Shown here one piece after another: positions 23,800 to 34,584 of a DNA stretch of 64,000 nt (within the stretch, counting starts at the first letter, position 1; each line of letters opens with the position of its first letter). This stretch comes from Terfezia claveryi. Taxonomy: Eukaryota > Ascomycota > Pezizomycetes > Pezizales > Pezizaceae. The DNA lies in NCBI GenBank assembly GCA_015179025.1, contig WHUX01000052.1, forward strand, positions 1 to 64,000, read 5' to 3'. The notes under the pieces were generated by a model, which was not told the DNA's origin, searched no databases, and saw nothing but the letters and a program-made list of their open reading frames with translations. Position numbers and translations under genes: made by a program.

Positions 23800-24269
23800 G
23801 TGAACGTCGGGTTTGTTGCCGTTGGTCGGACCGAACTCAGGATCATCGATCTCAGGGTAACACACCTTAACCTCAATCCTCATTACTTTGTGATAAGTTC
23901 AACGTGCTAAATTGACTCTGAATAGGGGGACCTGCAATCATATACGGATGCGGATCTCCCCCTTGCAAAAGAGCACAAACGGGGGCTCCATCTGCAAATC
24001 CCTTTCCCACGAGCCGCCTACCACCTAACCCCCAGTTGAATTCGCTACAAACCTCACCCTTCTCCGTACTAACCCTCGGCGGAGACGAGTACTCTTCCAT
24101 TGCCCTCCTGGTAGGAACCTCCCTTGGTCGGGTTGGCACATTTAAAATCCTCCCGGGCGAAAGCGAGAAAGGGTATGAAGTCGGATTTTGCGGAGTTACC
24201 TCTGCAAGCTTGAATGAGCCCGTGGTGAGGATAATCCCGTTTAATACAGAAAGTTTGACTTGCCTATAA
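23800..24269 (+). pseudogene. Fragment of an Sro7/Lgl-type exocytosis protein gene
   Basis: Two exon-like pieces with strong resemblance to the fungal Sro7 (lethal giant larvae homologue) beta-propeller: VNVGFVAVGRTELRIIDLR (23800-23856) and, after an intron-like gap (donor GTAACA 23857, branch GCTAAATTGAC, acceptor TAG 23925), GPAIIYGCG, FSVLTLGGDEYSSIALLVGT and LGRVGTFKILPGESEKGY, ending in PVVRIIPFNTES and a stop. In Sro7 homologues the IDLRGPAVIY junction is continuous, but here the splice leaves two extra G residues, so the frame does not close. The N-terminal propeller, the syntaxin-binding region and everything beyond are missing. Sro7 proteins bind t-SNAREs and Sec4 in exocytosis; this piece cannot. 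It lies between SINE copies, so it is a stranded host-gene fragment. Confidence 0.6.
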
Positions 24270-24398
24270 AGATTTGATGTTAAGGCCCAGATCTGGCATA
24301 CAAACACTCTAGCTATTCATTTGACATTTTTCACTAGTCTTGTTGGGGGAGAGGAGGAAAAAACAAAACCCCCCCCCCAAAAAAAAAAAGAAAAGCCT

Positions 24399-24570
24399 AA
24401 AAGCTCCTCAAAGGAGACTCGAACCCGGGTCTAAAAAAAAAGATTTAGCCAAGTTCATTTACTAGTTGCTAGTTGACTATTCTTTTAGAATTAGCTACTT
24501 GGCTGACAGAAAGGTCAAAAGGTTGCTATATGAAGGGGACAGATGGCATTAAGGTTGGTTGACTCAGCAT
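24399..24570 (-). mobile_element. Third tRNA-derived SINE copy (partial)
   Basis: Same family as 22908-23428. It contains GGAGACTCGAACCCGGGTCT (24414-24433; B box on the minus strand), then GATTTAGCCAAG, GCTACTTGGCTGACAGAAAG and TTGCTATATGAAG. The left border is an A- and C-rich tract (24368-24390). It is more diverged than the two tandem copies. Confidence 0.7.
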
Positions 24571-24661
24571 GAGGTTAGTCAAGAGGAGTTCAAAGTTTTA
24601 CTTTACTAGTCTCATGCCAAAAGTTTTACTTCCCTACGAGAGGCTTGTGCCAACCAGACTA

Positions 24662-24835
24662 AACATGTATCATACATACGTAATACATATGTAGGTGTAT
24701 GTAACCTCTGCGTCTTCATTATTAGTCTCATCTCTCGCACACACATATCTACTCATGTGAAGTGTTCCTTTATTGGCCATTTTATCTATTTGTCCATTGC
24801 AGTTGCTACCGTACTCATAACCTGTTGGAATGACC
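24662..24835 (+). repeat. 5' LTR remnant of the copia element
   Basis: Matches the 3' LTR over ACATACGTAATAC, CTCTCGCACAC..GAAGTGTTCCTTTATTGGC, CATTTTATCTATTTGTCCAT and GTTGCTAC..CTCATAACCT. Its 5' part is missing, and a MITE-type terminus (CCAGAC-TA, 24654-24661) abuts the truncation point. Confidence 0.75.
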
Positions 24836-24836
24836 A

Positions 24837-24848
24837 GGTTATGAGCCC
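24837..24848 (+). other. Primer binding site, half-tRNA initiator-Met type
   Basis: GGTTATGAGCCC directly after the 5' LTR end is complementary to the anticodon loop and stem of initiator tRNA-Met (..GGGCTCATAACC..). Drosophila copia and several Ty1/copia relatives prime from a cleaved half of this tRNA; assignment here is by that analogy. Confidence 0.6.
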
Positions 24849-26502
24849 GGGGCAGGCTTAATAGATATTCACGTCTTCATCAACAAAAGCACACCATGAC
24901 TGAGTCCGACTCCGACATGCGAAATATAGAGGAGATGCAAAGCCTCTTTGGACAACCAAATTGAATTCGAATCCAGCAGCAATACTGCTTCCAGGCTTTT
25001 GTCCCAACAGATACAGCAAGTGCAACAGACCCAACAAGTGCAACAGACCCACCAAACTGAGGTCGCGTCGCATCCATCTCGATCATTTGAACTTATATAC
25101 AGCGATCTAAGCGGAAAACAGTCCATTCGGGGGCTCTCAGTACCACATTACGTGTATTGACGATTTTACTCTGATGGGCTGGATTTTCTTATTGAAAAAA
25201 CAAGTCTCCGGATGCTGTAAAAGCAATCCTGGAATTTATCAGTTTTATAGAAAGATCTAAGGGCATTAAGCATATATACACACCCCCATATTCTCACCAA
25301 TCGAATGGAGTCCCTGAGCGATATAATCGAACCATACAAACAATGGTCAGAAGCATGCTCATTGACTGCCCTGACCCCGTACTTTGGGCTGAGGCATGCT
25401 CTGCAGCTGTGTATACCCCATTCACAGCTACCTCAAAGCAAAACACCCTTTGAGATGCTGTATAACAAACTGCCTTCGATCGCGCATCGGCAGCCACTGC
25501 TATATCCATATATCTGAAGAACGCAGATCGGTAGCAAGCTTAAACCCAGGGCAGAAAATGCTTTATTCTTTCGGCGTCGAACTGCACATTCTACGAACCC
25601 ATGGTGAGCAAGCCTACTGAGCCTACCTCGAGCAAGCCTACTGAGCCTCCCCCCAACGATCCTACCGAACCTACCTCTACTGAGTCTACCTCCAAATCTA
25701 CCAAAATATCGCATTCGCATACATTGCTTACAACCGCCCCTGCGGTCAACGACGCTGAGCCTAAGCAGGCAACTGAATGTGCTGACTCTGCTAGATGGTA
25801 TAAAGCCATGAAAGAAGAGCTTCAGGTTCTGGCGGATCAGTCGGTCTGGGCGGTGGTAACCCTTCCTGCACCCAGGCATAATATTGTCGGCTGCAAATGG
25901 GTGTACAAAATTAAGAGATTCTACAGGCAACGTAAGCCGCTACAAGGCTCGCTTGGTTGCTCAGGGTTTTTTCGCAACAACCTGGAATGGATTTCGACGA
26001 GATCTTTTCTCTAGTTGTAAGGTACGACGCTTTAAGGTTGCTAATAGCGCTCTCAATATCTCTACGCTGGCCTCAACCCGATCAGCTGGACATTAAAGGG
26101 GCTTTTCTCTAGGGATCCCTGGATGAAGAGATCTATATGAAGTTTCCTCTTGGGTGTGAGCAACCAGGCAAATGTGCACGTCTTCACAGATCAATATACG
26201 GCCTTAAGCAGTCGCCTAGACAATGGTATCAGAGATTACCCGGATTTCTCATACCATTAGGCTATGTAACGACCAACCTCGATCCATGTGTTTTAATACA
26301 TATGAAGCTGCAAATGATTATTGCTATATATGTAGACGATATCACTCTTGCCGGGTCTAATAGCTTGAAAGAAATAAGCTAAAGGAAGCGCTTAAGAAAG
26401 AGTTTAATCTAAGCGAACTCGGTCCTTTAAGCTGGCTGTTAGGTATCCAAATCGATTGGCATACAGACTTCGTTACCCTCTCACAAAAAGCATGGTATAT
26501 TG

Positions 26503-26724
26503 ACCAATTACCGGTCATCGATAAATGGGAGGATGTTAAGCAAGCTGCATTGGATTGGTCGGAGGACGAAGGTTCACAAATGACAAGATTCTTCAGAGAA
26601 GAAGAGGATGAGTCGGAGTATGAGGAAGCAGCACCACAGGTTAAGATAATGAAGAATGAGGATAGGCGAAAAGATACGAAGAAGGAACTCCTTAAATTCT
26701 GTATGCACGCAAGCAACCCGGCTT
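26503..26724 (+). other. Acidic insertion within the copia reverse transcriptase
   Basis: Between the conserved AWYIDQ (about 26490) and LPLDPN (about 26735) copia proteins usually have some 20 residues (a cofactor-like KFGM..CKPVSTP segment). Here about 70 residues appear, open in one frame and rich in Glu/Asp/Lys (FFREEEDESEYEEAAPQ, then KNEDRRKDTKKELLKF). The CKPVSTP-like motif is absent. The origin of the insert is not recognised. Confidence 0.55.
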
Positions 26725-27420
26725 CTCTTCCCTTGGATCCGAACAAATCTAAATATTTGTTAAAGGCCCAAGAGCAAGACAACCTTGCAGACGCATCCCA
26801 AATATAGGCAGATTATTGGATCTCTTATGTACCTTGTGATTGGTACCAGGCCTGATCTCGCCTTTACCGTCTCCGCATTACCGCAATTCTGCTCAAAGGA
26901 CATATGAGTGTACTAAAGCAAACACTACGTTACCTTAAGGGAACAAGAGATCTTAAGCTCACTTATAACAAGCTGAACACATCGGTGAACCTTACTGGCT
27001 ACTCTGATTCAGACTTCGCGGGAGACAGAAACGATAGGAAATCAACCACGGACAACATGTTCCAGATAGCTGGTAACACAATTTGCTGGCGGTCGTTTAA
27101 GCAACGATGTGTCTCAACCTCTACGGTGGAGGCTGAATACATAGCTCTTTCAACCTCCACAAAACAGAAAATATGGTTGCAGAATGCACTGGCGGAACTC
27201 CGTATTGATGTTCCAGCTGCTATAAACCCTGATAATAATGGATCAATTGATTTAACAAACAATCCACGTATCAGCGACAAAAGCAAGCATATAGACGTTG
27301 CCTACCACCACGTCAGAGATTTAGTGGAAACAGGAAAACTCAACGCTCTGCATGTACCAAGTAAAGATAACTTGGCTGACATGTACAAAGCCACTACCAC
27401 GCCCTGAATTCCTCTACCTA

Positions 27421-27730
27421 AGGAGAAAAAAAAATTTCTTCGAAAAAAACGGGTACACTCTTTTTTTTTTTCTTACACAAGTGTAAGAAAAAGGAGCAAG
27501 TGTAAGAAAAAGGAGTAAAACTGTGAAGAGAAGAAAACGAAATTGAAGAAAATTGCTAGTGTTCGACTAGAAATGACCCAAAGAACGAGACCAGTAATCT
27601 TTTACCTATATTTTTTTTCCCCTAATGGGGTTTCGAGTTAACGACACTGATCACCAACAGCAGTATATGCTGAGGAGGGGTGCTGAGAAGTACGTGTGTT
27701 ATCGCACGTAACTACATCATCTACTTGCTT
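27421..27730. other. 3' untranslated part of the copia element
   Basis: A polypurine tract (AAGGAGAAAAAAAAA, 27419-27434) follows the RNase H stop. A hairpin CTTACAC-AA-GTGTAAG (27472-27487) is followed by a second copy of CAAGTGTAAGAAAAAGGAG. The stretch from 27680 to 27730 resembles a duplicated piece of the LTR start (GAGAAGTACGTGTG). Confidence 0.5.
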
Positions 27731-27935
27731 TGTTGGGAAGTACATATGTCTCCACCAGCATACGTAACTACAACATATTCATACGTAATACCTAATGTCG
27801 CTTCATGTATATATAGAGCATTGGGAAACACCTTCATACGAATAGACACACATCTCTCGCTGAAGTGTTCCTATATTGGCCATTTTATCTATTTGTCCAT
27901 TGCATGTTGCTACTTATAACCTTGTCATTCCAATA
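27731..27935 (+). repeat. 3' LTR of the copia element
   Basis: About 205 bp, beginning TGTTGGGAAGTACATATG and ending CTTGTCATTCCAATA, so the outer TGTTGG/CCAATA form a short imperfect inverted repeat. It is diverged from the 5' remnant, so this is an old insertion. Confidence 0.75.
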
Positions 27936-29810
27936 GTTTTTACCTCATATAGCCTTTCCACATATTGAAGTTTTATCGTCAACGACTGTCTTCAAATTCT
28001 AGGCTATTGAAGGAGCCCACAAAAGATGTATCAACCATGCACTTGATGAGGTACATAAAATCGATATTTCCCTGAAGAAAGACGGAGAACTATATCGGAT
28101 GGGTATCCACTACTGCAGGCGACCTGTAGAGGACCGGGGCCCCATGTCGTGTTCCACTGCGCCCGCCCCCCCCCTTCCTCAGCCAGAGAACCAGGCTAAT
28201 CCAAACGGCCGAGCATCTAGACAAAGCGATATGGATTAAAGATGTCGAATGATGATGAAGTACAGGACTACAGTTGAGTTTTTTTTTTTTTTTTCTTCCC
28301 CTTTTATCTTACCCGAGTTAGATATGGGATAATTCCAATTTTTCATACGGTAAAAAATGATATGAGGTCATATATATGTTCTGCCGCTCGCGGGCAATTA
28401 ATTTAATTTACTGAACTCGGTAAATAAACCTGATGTGAGTTTGGTATACACTAATAATTTCTTTAAAATTCCCTTTTTTTGCTTAAAAAAAAAAAAAAAA
28501 AAAATACTCATTAATATATGCTGTCATCATGTGATATGCTAATTAGATATGCCCGGTAGATCTGTAATAGGTCCGACATAAGATATTGATCTGGGGGTGG
28601 GCAGTTTATTCGATGCTGAGCACCGTATTCATTATTTAAAAGCCCAGCTTAGGTCCAGTTATTGTGGGATTTATTTCATTCCTCAATATCAATATATTAC
28701 AACATCTCCCCTTGGTTTTTCTACCGGTTTATCTACCTTTCTAACCTTACTACCTCTACCATTTATTCTCGTTATGTCTTGTCCGCAACTCAAGCATCAG
28801 GCAATGCGCCAGGCCCAACTTCACATCGCTTGCGATTTGATAATAACTCGCTATGATCAATATGAGGGACGGGCTTTCACAGGCTCAAGATGCAGGCAAA
28901 TGAAATGGTCCAAAACTGAGCAGAAATGAAGAGAGAAAGCTCTCGCTTTCGAGTTTTGAAGATGTTTTTATTTTGGATGAAGATGGAAAATCTTTTGTTG
29001 TAGAGAATGATACTAGAAGATCATGACTGTGGCAACCTCTCAGCTCTAAGTAGCTGAAACGAACACAAAATGGACTATTAGTTAATTATCCAACTGACCC
29101 GGAGAATGACTCAATCGACCCAGAGCTAGATACATCTGTTACGCGTCCCACAGATGATAGCCTAGTTGTATATATTTGATATAGGTCTAGTTAGGTATAT
29201 TGTTATTAATTCAAAGTGCGTTATGTACCCAAATCCAGTAATTAAATACATTGCACAAGAGCGGCCCAGAACATATACTTGTTCTGATACCTAAATCGTT
29301 ACCCTGAAACCCCCCCTCTTCACCCATTTTCCATGTTTTCGGTCATATCCCGTTTCGGAGAAAACCCAGCTCCTACGAATTATAGAAATCCCATTGTAGA
29401 AAGATAAATGACCGTAAATTTCTAATCATCAACTTCATCTCCTCAAACACTATAAACACTTTCTAGCAGAGAAAAAAAACCCATATCTAACACAATTATG
29501 CAGACAAGAAAAGCATAAAACAACTCGACTTCACATGCCTATCGATTTCGAAAGGAAACAGTAATTGTGAAGCCAAAAACCGACCTGAATAATTCAACAT
29601 ACAGGATACAGGATACGAGATACAAGACAAGGTATGCTGTGCAATAATTCACTATAAGTACTGCACTTCTAGCCCTGCCTCCAACACTGCTTCCTCGCTG
29701 ATATATATATCCACTTCATCATTTCCACCCCATGTCAGCCTCAGCCAAACCCGACATATCATACACTGGGGGGATCACCTCTCTTCCTTCCTAATCTCCC
29801 CCATTCCCTC
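27936..29810. other. Non-coding stretch with possible coding relics
   Basis: T17 and A23 tracts (28279-28296, 28485-28503). GATATGAGGTCATATATATG (28359) is the inverse of a block at 23597-23616 and may mark one repeat family. At 28914-29024 a short frame reads LSLSSFEDVFILDEDGKS and looks like a decayed exon of unknown origin. The last 300 bases are the likely 3' region of the SUN gene. Confidence 0.35.
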
Positions 29811-32670
29811 TCACAACTCCTGATAGTTACTCAAACCCTCCCATGTACCCTCGACCACATCCTTAGGCACCTTTCCAGTCACAGGACTCTTCTCATTCGG
29901 CTTCTTCCCTGTCGACAACAGTGTCGGAATAACTGCCCTCGACGGCTCCCCATGCACCTTTACCCTATAGATACACGTATAGTTCGGGTTCCCATAGTTA
30001 TCGTAAAAATGTAACAACACCTTATCACTCGAGATATTCAACGTCCTCATATCCATTGGTATCCAGAACGTTTGCTCCGGAGGACTAGTCTCAGTAAACT
30101 CATACTCAAACTTCCCAACCTTCACATAGTCATACATGTTTTTCAAGTTCTTTGTCGCCTGGACTAGCTCCGGTTTCTCCCCAAGTGCCTTTGACGCCTC
30201 CAAGACCGCCTTCTTATAATACTTCTCGGTCTCCATAATCCTCACCCAGAAGATGATCGACTTGGGCGTGGCATCTCTAGCAAAGCATCTGTTCCACTCA
30301 ATATGCTCGAGTGTCATCCCAGTGACATAAACCGGGTCTCTCAAAATAATCCCAAGATTTCCCGTCTTCCCCGCAAATGGCCAACAATTCCCTGGTTTCC
30401 GCGCATCTGATGAGATGGCTTTGCCTGGTTTCGGGATACGACCAGGCGTGCCGAGCATCCAATGGGCCCAGTTGGAAAAGGTATTTGGTGGGTGTTTCTC
30501 ATACGTTTCGCTCGTGCGCTCAGGGTCGATGAAGCCGCCTCCGGCATGGGAAGCGTAGTCAGCCAGTTTGGAGATATGGTGCGAATATAAACCATCCGCT
30601 TGAAACTTACCTATAGCCTTGCCCACCCCCACCCCTGTCCCCATCCCTGTCCCCGTCCCAAATTCTCCACTCTCAATCATTGACCTCAGGTTAGTAATCC
30701 TACTCAACTGGGCGCCTAGCTCGTGATGAACTTCCTTGAACTGCTCCTCCACCCCTTTGAGATACTCATCCCGTAGATCCTTTACCAGCTCCAGATGATG
30801 CTCCTTGGGGATAAGAGTCTGTTCGCGAAGAGCTCTTTGGTGCCATTTGTCCTGAAGGTTACCGATATGTGCGTCGAGAAGTTTTCCGTTCCTGGCCAAG
30901 AAGTCCTCCCACTTTACAGGTTTTTCGATGATCACGGTTTCAGTGCCACCTTCGGATCCCTTACCAATTACCTCCGAGTATCTCTGCTCTTTGAGCCACC
31001 TTGTCAAGTCTTGCCAAAATTCTGGCGTAATCTGTATCTTGCCCTTGTCATCATATCGGACAGGCAGCTTCTTAGGCAGTTTCTTGTACAATTGTGCAAA
31101 AGCAGCATCCGTGGCCTGTCGAAACTGTTTAAGTTCTGCAATATCCTTGACGGCGATTTCGAGCTTGTCACCAATCCGGTTGAGCTTCCTGCCAATCTCA
31201 AGCTTCTCGATCTCGGTCAGACGTTGATCAGTGCTTGCCTTCGCGGTTTCGAAACTCTTATAGAGTGCTCGGAAGTTGTTATCCCATTTCTGAAGGTCCT
31301 GCGACTTTTCTTCAAGAGCCCTTTCTAAACCGATCTCCAGAGCTGTCACCCGCCTTTCAAGAGACAGAAAATTGTAGGTCTGGGAGTCATCTCTGGGACC
31401 GGATGACTTTTCAGGCCGAGTTTCCCCTCCTGGTGTCTTTTCAGGCCGAGCCTTATCTCCTGCTGTCTTTTCTGACCAAGTTCCATCCTCTGCTGTCTTT
31501 TTTGGCCATGCCTTAACCCCTGGGGTCGTTGGGGGCCAAGGTTTATCCACTGTTGTCATTGATCCCCTACTTTTATCTTCCCAAGGAATGTCCAGCCTAC
31601 TTTCATCTCTGAAAGGCCAGTAGATTGGTACCACTGGTATTGGCCGATAGATGCTCTTGATTCTCCCTATAGGATTCAAGTAGTTCCAAGAAGGGACAAA
31701 AACGAAATAAATGAACAGGTATCCGGTTACAATTATTAACGGCACGAGATAAGGGGATAGATAATTCCACGCCGCTAGCTGCCAGTTCGCGCAAAAAAAT
31801 CCCCTGATGTGACCCCAATTCGAGGGATCGTACGTCCTTGTAGAACGGCTTGGGCGCTTTACGCCTTCTGATTCTGACCGACGCCTTTTTTCTGTGTACC
31901 CAGGAGAACCTTCTGCATTACGAGCTCCGCCCAGACCATTTTCCCTAATACGGATTACACCCTGGGTAACTTGCTTAATACGGCCTCCGCCCCAGCCCGG
32001 ACAGCTCTTGGAAATTTGCTTCCGACTGCCTGCATCAGCCATATCGGGATCCCCTGTTTCTTCCCGCTGTTGGTCCCGATAATCCTGCTGGTCTGAATAA
32101 TCCAATGGGGCCTCTACGAGTCCCGGCTTTGGCAAACTGTATGGGGAACGCGGAAACTGCTTTTTCATCGCTTATAGATAGAAACCAAGAATCAGCCGAA
32201 ATCACATCGAGGGGAGTCCAATCCAAACAAGACTCACCTTGTAGTTCCACAGCATGATTAGAATCCGGCTGTTGCTGTTGCTGCCTCCCAGATCGTCTGC
32301 TCTTGAAAGCATCTGCCGAGACATTTGTTAAGCCTTGTAGAGAATTCCCGAATCGACCGAAACCCGTCTCGTTTATATTCATTTTTGGTAAAGTAACTGT
32401 GCCCGTTGTTCCGTATGATTGATTGGGTCTGGTTGGGATAGCAGGAAGTTCGGTAACGACCCTAGCTGTCCTCCACGGGGAACGATCTGTTCTTGATGAG
32501 GCTGCCTGCTGTTGTTGAGTAGATGGGGAGCTTTCCTGGAACATGTTTAAAGGGGTCGCACGCAGCTGATCCTTACTTGGCACTACATTATCGACTTGTG
32601 GGGTATGGGGCCCAGCTGAAGGCGTCTGTTGCTCGACAGGCAGACGCCCTCGAAATGGTGTCCCCTCCAT
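29811..32670 (-). CDS. SUN-domain (Sad1/UNC-84) nuclear envelope protein, 930 aa
   Basis: Two exons, 32670-32238 and 32170-29811, with a 67 bp intron (GTGAGT..ATAAG) that joins ELQ to AMKKQFPR in frame. SUN proteins sit in the inner nuclear membrane and bind KASH proteins in the LINC complex (S. pombe Sad1 type: spindle pole body and centromere anchoring). Visible parts: a Ser/Gln-rich nucleoplasmic N-terminus with short poly-Gln; one membrane segment around residues 282-304 (LVPLIIVTGYLFIYFVFV); a five-unit 10-11 residue repeat (WPKKTAEDGT, WSEKTAGDKA, RPEKTPGGET) at 352-401; a coiled coil around 410-495; a Gly/Thr run (TGTGMGTGVGVG); and the SUN domain at about 678-915 with LADYASHAGGGFID, NCWPFAGKTGNLGIIL and TGMTLEHIEWN, the hallmark order. 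The start has good context (ACAATGG), and an adjacent large frame in the same direction is just intron read-through. Identification is secure; symbol withheld because naming varies. Confidence 0.92.
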
Positions 32671-34584
32671 TGTTACTCAAGTGGAGCCAGTGATCAAAGA
32701 GAAGATCGGTTTGTACTCGTAATAGGACAATGAATGTGAGCTAGACGTTTTGATCGATCCTCAATATGGCCGTCTGGATGTGGTAGGTGAGCCGGTGAAT
32801 CGACGTGTAGAGGCGCCGGGGCTAAGGAGATCGTGAAGCTGAGTACGGTAGGGCACTTTCTGCAAACAAAGAAAGGTAATAAGGACTGAAATGCACTGCG
32901 TGAACAGTCGCTTTAGAACACAACCGGATAGTCGCAGTAAAATTGTGCAAGTATAGCCACAAAACTCGTTTGTAATCCTGTATCCCAAGCCCGTTCTATC
33001 GAAATCAAAAACAATAAGGGACAACTCCTGTCGCTATAAAGAAAGCCGAATGCACGCTGCAAAACAAAAAGAATCAGTACCTCAAAGTTGTGGTTTTGGT
33101 ATTTAGAGGGTGGTGTGCTTCTCGGGCTCGGAGAGCGAGTTGAAATACGTTGGAGGTAGTCTGGTCGCACGTGAAGTTTGTGTGTCCCTTGAAGGCACGT
33201 CTCACAACCCCAGCGATAAGTGCTGTAGATAGGTAGCTAGGATCAACAAGGTATGACGAACAGGGTAGTGCACGTCCCAGCCCGTTGAACCTTTTCTCCT
33301 TGGTTTCTTCAATCGGATTCAGTTCCACAAGGTCCGTTGTGTTGTCACTCGAGGATTCCAATTTGACTCCTCATTGGATGGCCTCTTCGACGGCAAGACA
33401 GCAGACGGTTGGTTGCCTGACGATTGTTTCCTGACGGGCGAAGTTGGGCGCACTCGTGGTCGAGGAGATGATTCTGAAGAGTGTTGTCAGACTGTGCCGG
33501 GAAAAGATAGTCAGGAAATAAGTATGAAGAGGAACCGCAGAATTCTAAGTATGGCCTCCCGAATTCACGAATTTTCTAGTAAAGTACATACATCCCTAAC
33601 TGTACGTACGAGCTGCAGGCTGCAGTGCCTATGATATGAATTAGAATACCTAGCCTCGTCCTGTACCAACCAGACCATTCCGTATAGAAGTGCGGCATGA
33701 GAAGACGCAAGTAAGAAGAGCCCTTCAGCCCGTAGGCGCCCTACACAGATCAGCACGGGTTGTACGCTACGTGGCTATTGATACCAGATGGGTATGGAAG
33801 TTGTACTTACTGTACATAAGTAGACATAGGTAGACCTACCAGAGGGCTTTCACTCGGACTGGGGTACAGCGTGAATTGATTCGTTAGACTATTTGAATCT
33901 GGCACTGGAACGACTCCTGTAATGTAGAATGCTGCCGTAGAATTTAGAGACCTGAACCAAAATAATAAATATTTAATGGTTAGTCTGGTGTACTGTGCCT
34001 CTATACTTACTCTAGAGTAGCTATGTCATACTTGGTGCCGGTATATACTCTTGGGTAGGCATCACGAAGGAGAATTGCAGGAAAGCCAAACGAAAAACTC
34101 TAGTCACCTGTATCCGCACTAAAGAGCACTTCGTATATTATTCTCCTAAATCATTAACTGCATCCATTACATGTTCCACTGGAAATACAACTCATAACAA
34201 AGACAAAAGAATAGATCATACCATAAACGAGAACCTTAAAATCACTTCGCCTTTGTTCCATCATGCTTCCACTCCACCTCCGCTAGGCCGAACAGCCGTT
34301 GGGACTCGTCAATTGGAGGGTGCAAACAAAGGTTCCCTTTGTACAACTCGAACTCAACATCAGAGGAAATAAACAAACCCTTTCAATAGCACACAGAAGC
34401 TAGAAGCAAAGTAAACGGCCCCATCACAAAAGCCAGGAAACACCAAATTCACCCACATCTGGCTATCGTTCTTATTACTCCTGCACAAATGAAGCTCAAT
34501 ACACTGTCGTAACTGCACTGCTAATTCCATTCCACTGTACCAAGAGTAAGTAATCTCTCCCTTCACCACCGCATTGCCCAACAA
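32671..34584. other. Region between the SUN gene and the Pmp3-like gene
   Basis: Contains the SUN promoter and 5' leader. It has MITE-type motifs at 33669 (CCAGAC, no TA) and 33983 (TA-GTCTGG). The end next to 34584 is the 3' region of the Pmp3-like gene. Confidence 0.4.
33074..33361 (-). CDS. Possible small ORF (95 codons) upstream of the SUN gene
   Basis: An open frame beginning MESSSDNTTDLVELNP, about 400 bases ahead of the SUN start codon and on the same strand. Composition looks protein-like, but there is no known domain. It could be a small gene, a leader ORF of the SUN transcript, or chance. Confidence 0.2.
   Translation of the reverse strand: MESSSDNTTDLVELNPIEETKEKRFNGLGRALPCSSYLVDPSYLSTALIAGVVRRAFKGHTNFTCDQTTSNVFQLALRAREAHHPLNTKTTTLRY

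Larger units (their letters stand above)
24662..27935 (+). mobile_element. Ty1/copia retrotransposon, internally deleted and degenerate
   Basis: Order is LTR, PBS, integrase, reverse transcriptase, RNase H, LTR, which is the copia order. Gag and protease are gone: a scrap ending EEMQSLFGQPN (24943) is followed within 130 bases by the integrase start FELIYSDLSGKQS. Integrase core: IYTPPYSHQSNGVPERYNRT and LWAEACSAAVYTPF (25270-25430). Reverse transcriptase: WYKAMKEELQVLADQSVW, GCKWVYKIKR, RYKARLVAQGF, then QLDIKGAFL-stop, HRSIYGLKQSPRQWYQ and the catalytic YVDDITLAGS (26328-26360). RNase H (26904-27407): LRYLKGTRDLKL, GYSDSDFAGD, SKHIDVAYHHVRDLV. Frameshifts and stops occur throughout. It is about 3.3 kb instead of the usual 5 kb or so. 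Not mobile on its own. Confidence 0.92.

Noticed and set aside
23873..24307. 144-codon minus-strand frame
   Set aside because: The opposite strand carries recognisable Sro7-like sequence; this frame is its shadow.
30795..31328. 177-codon plus-strand frame inside the SUN gene
   Set aside because: Antisense shadow of the well-supported SUN coding sequence.
32035..32235. Extension of SUN exon 1 through its intron
   Set aside because: GTGAGT and ATAAG splice sites give a better junction and join to the long second exon in frame.
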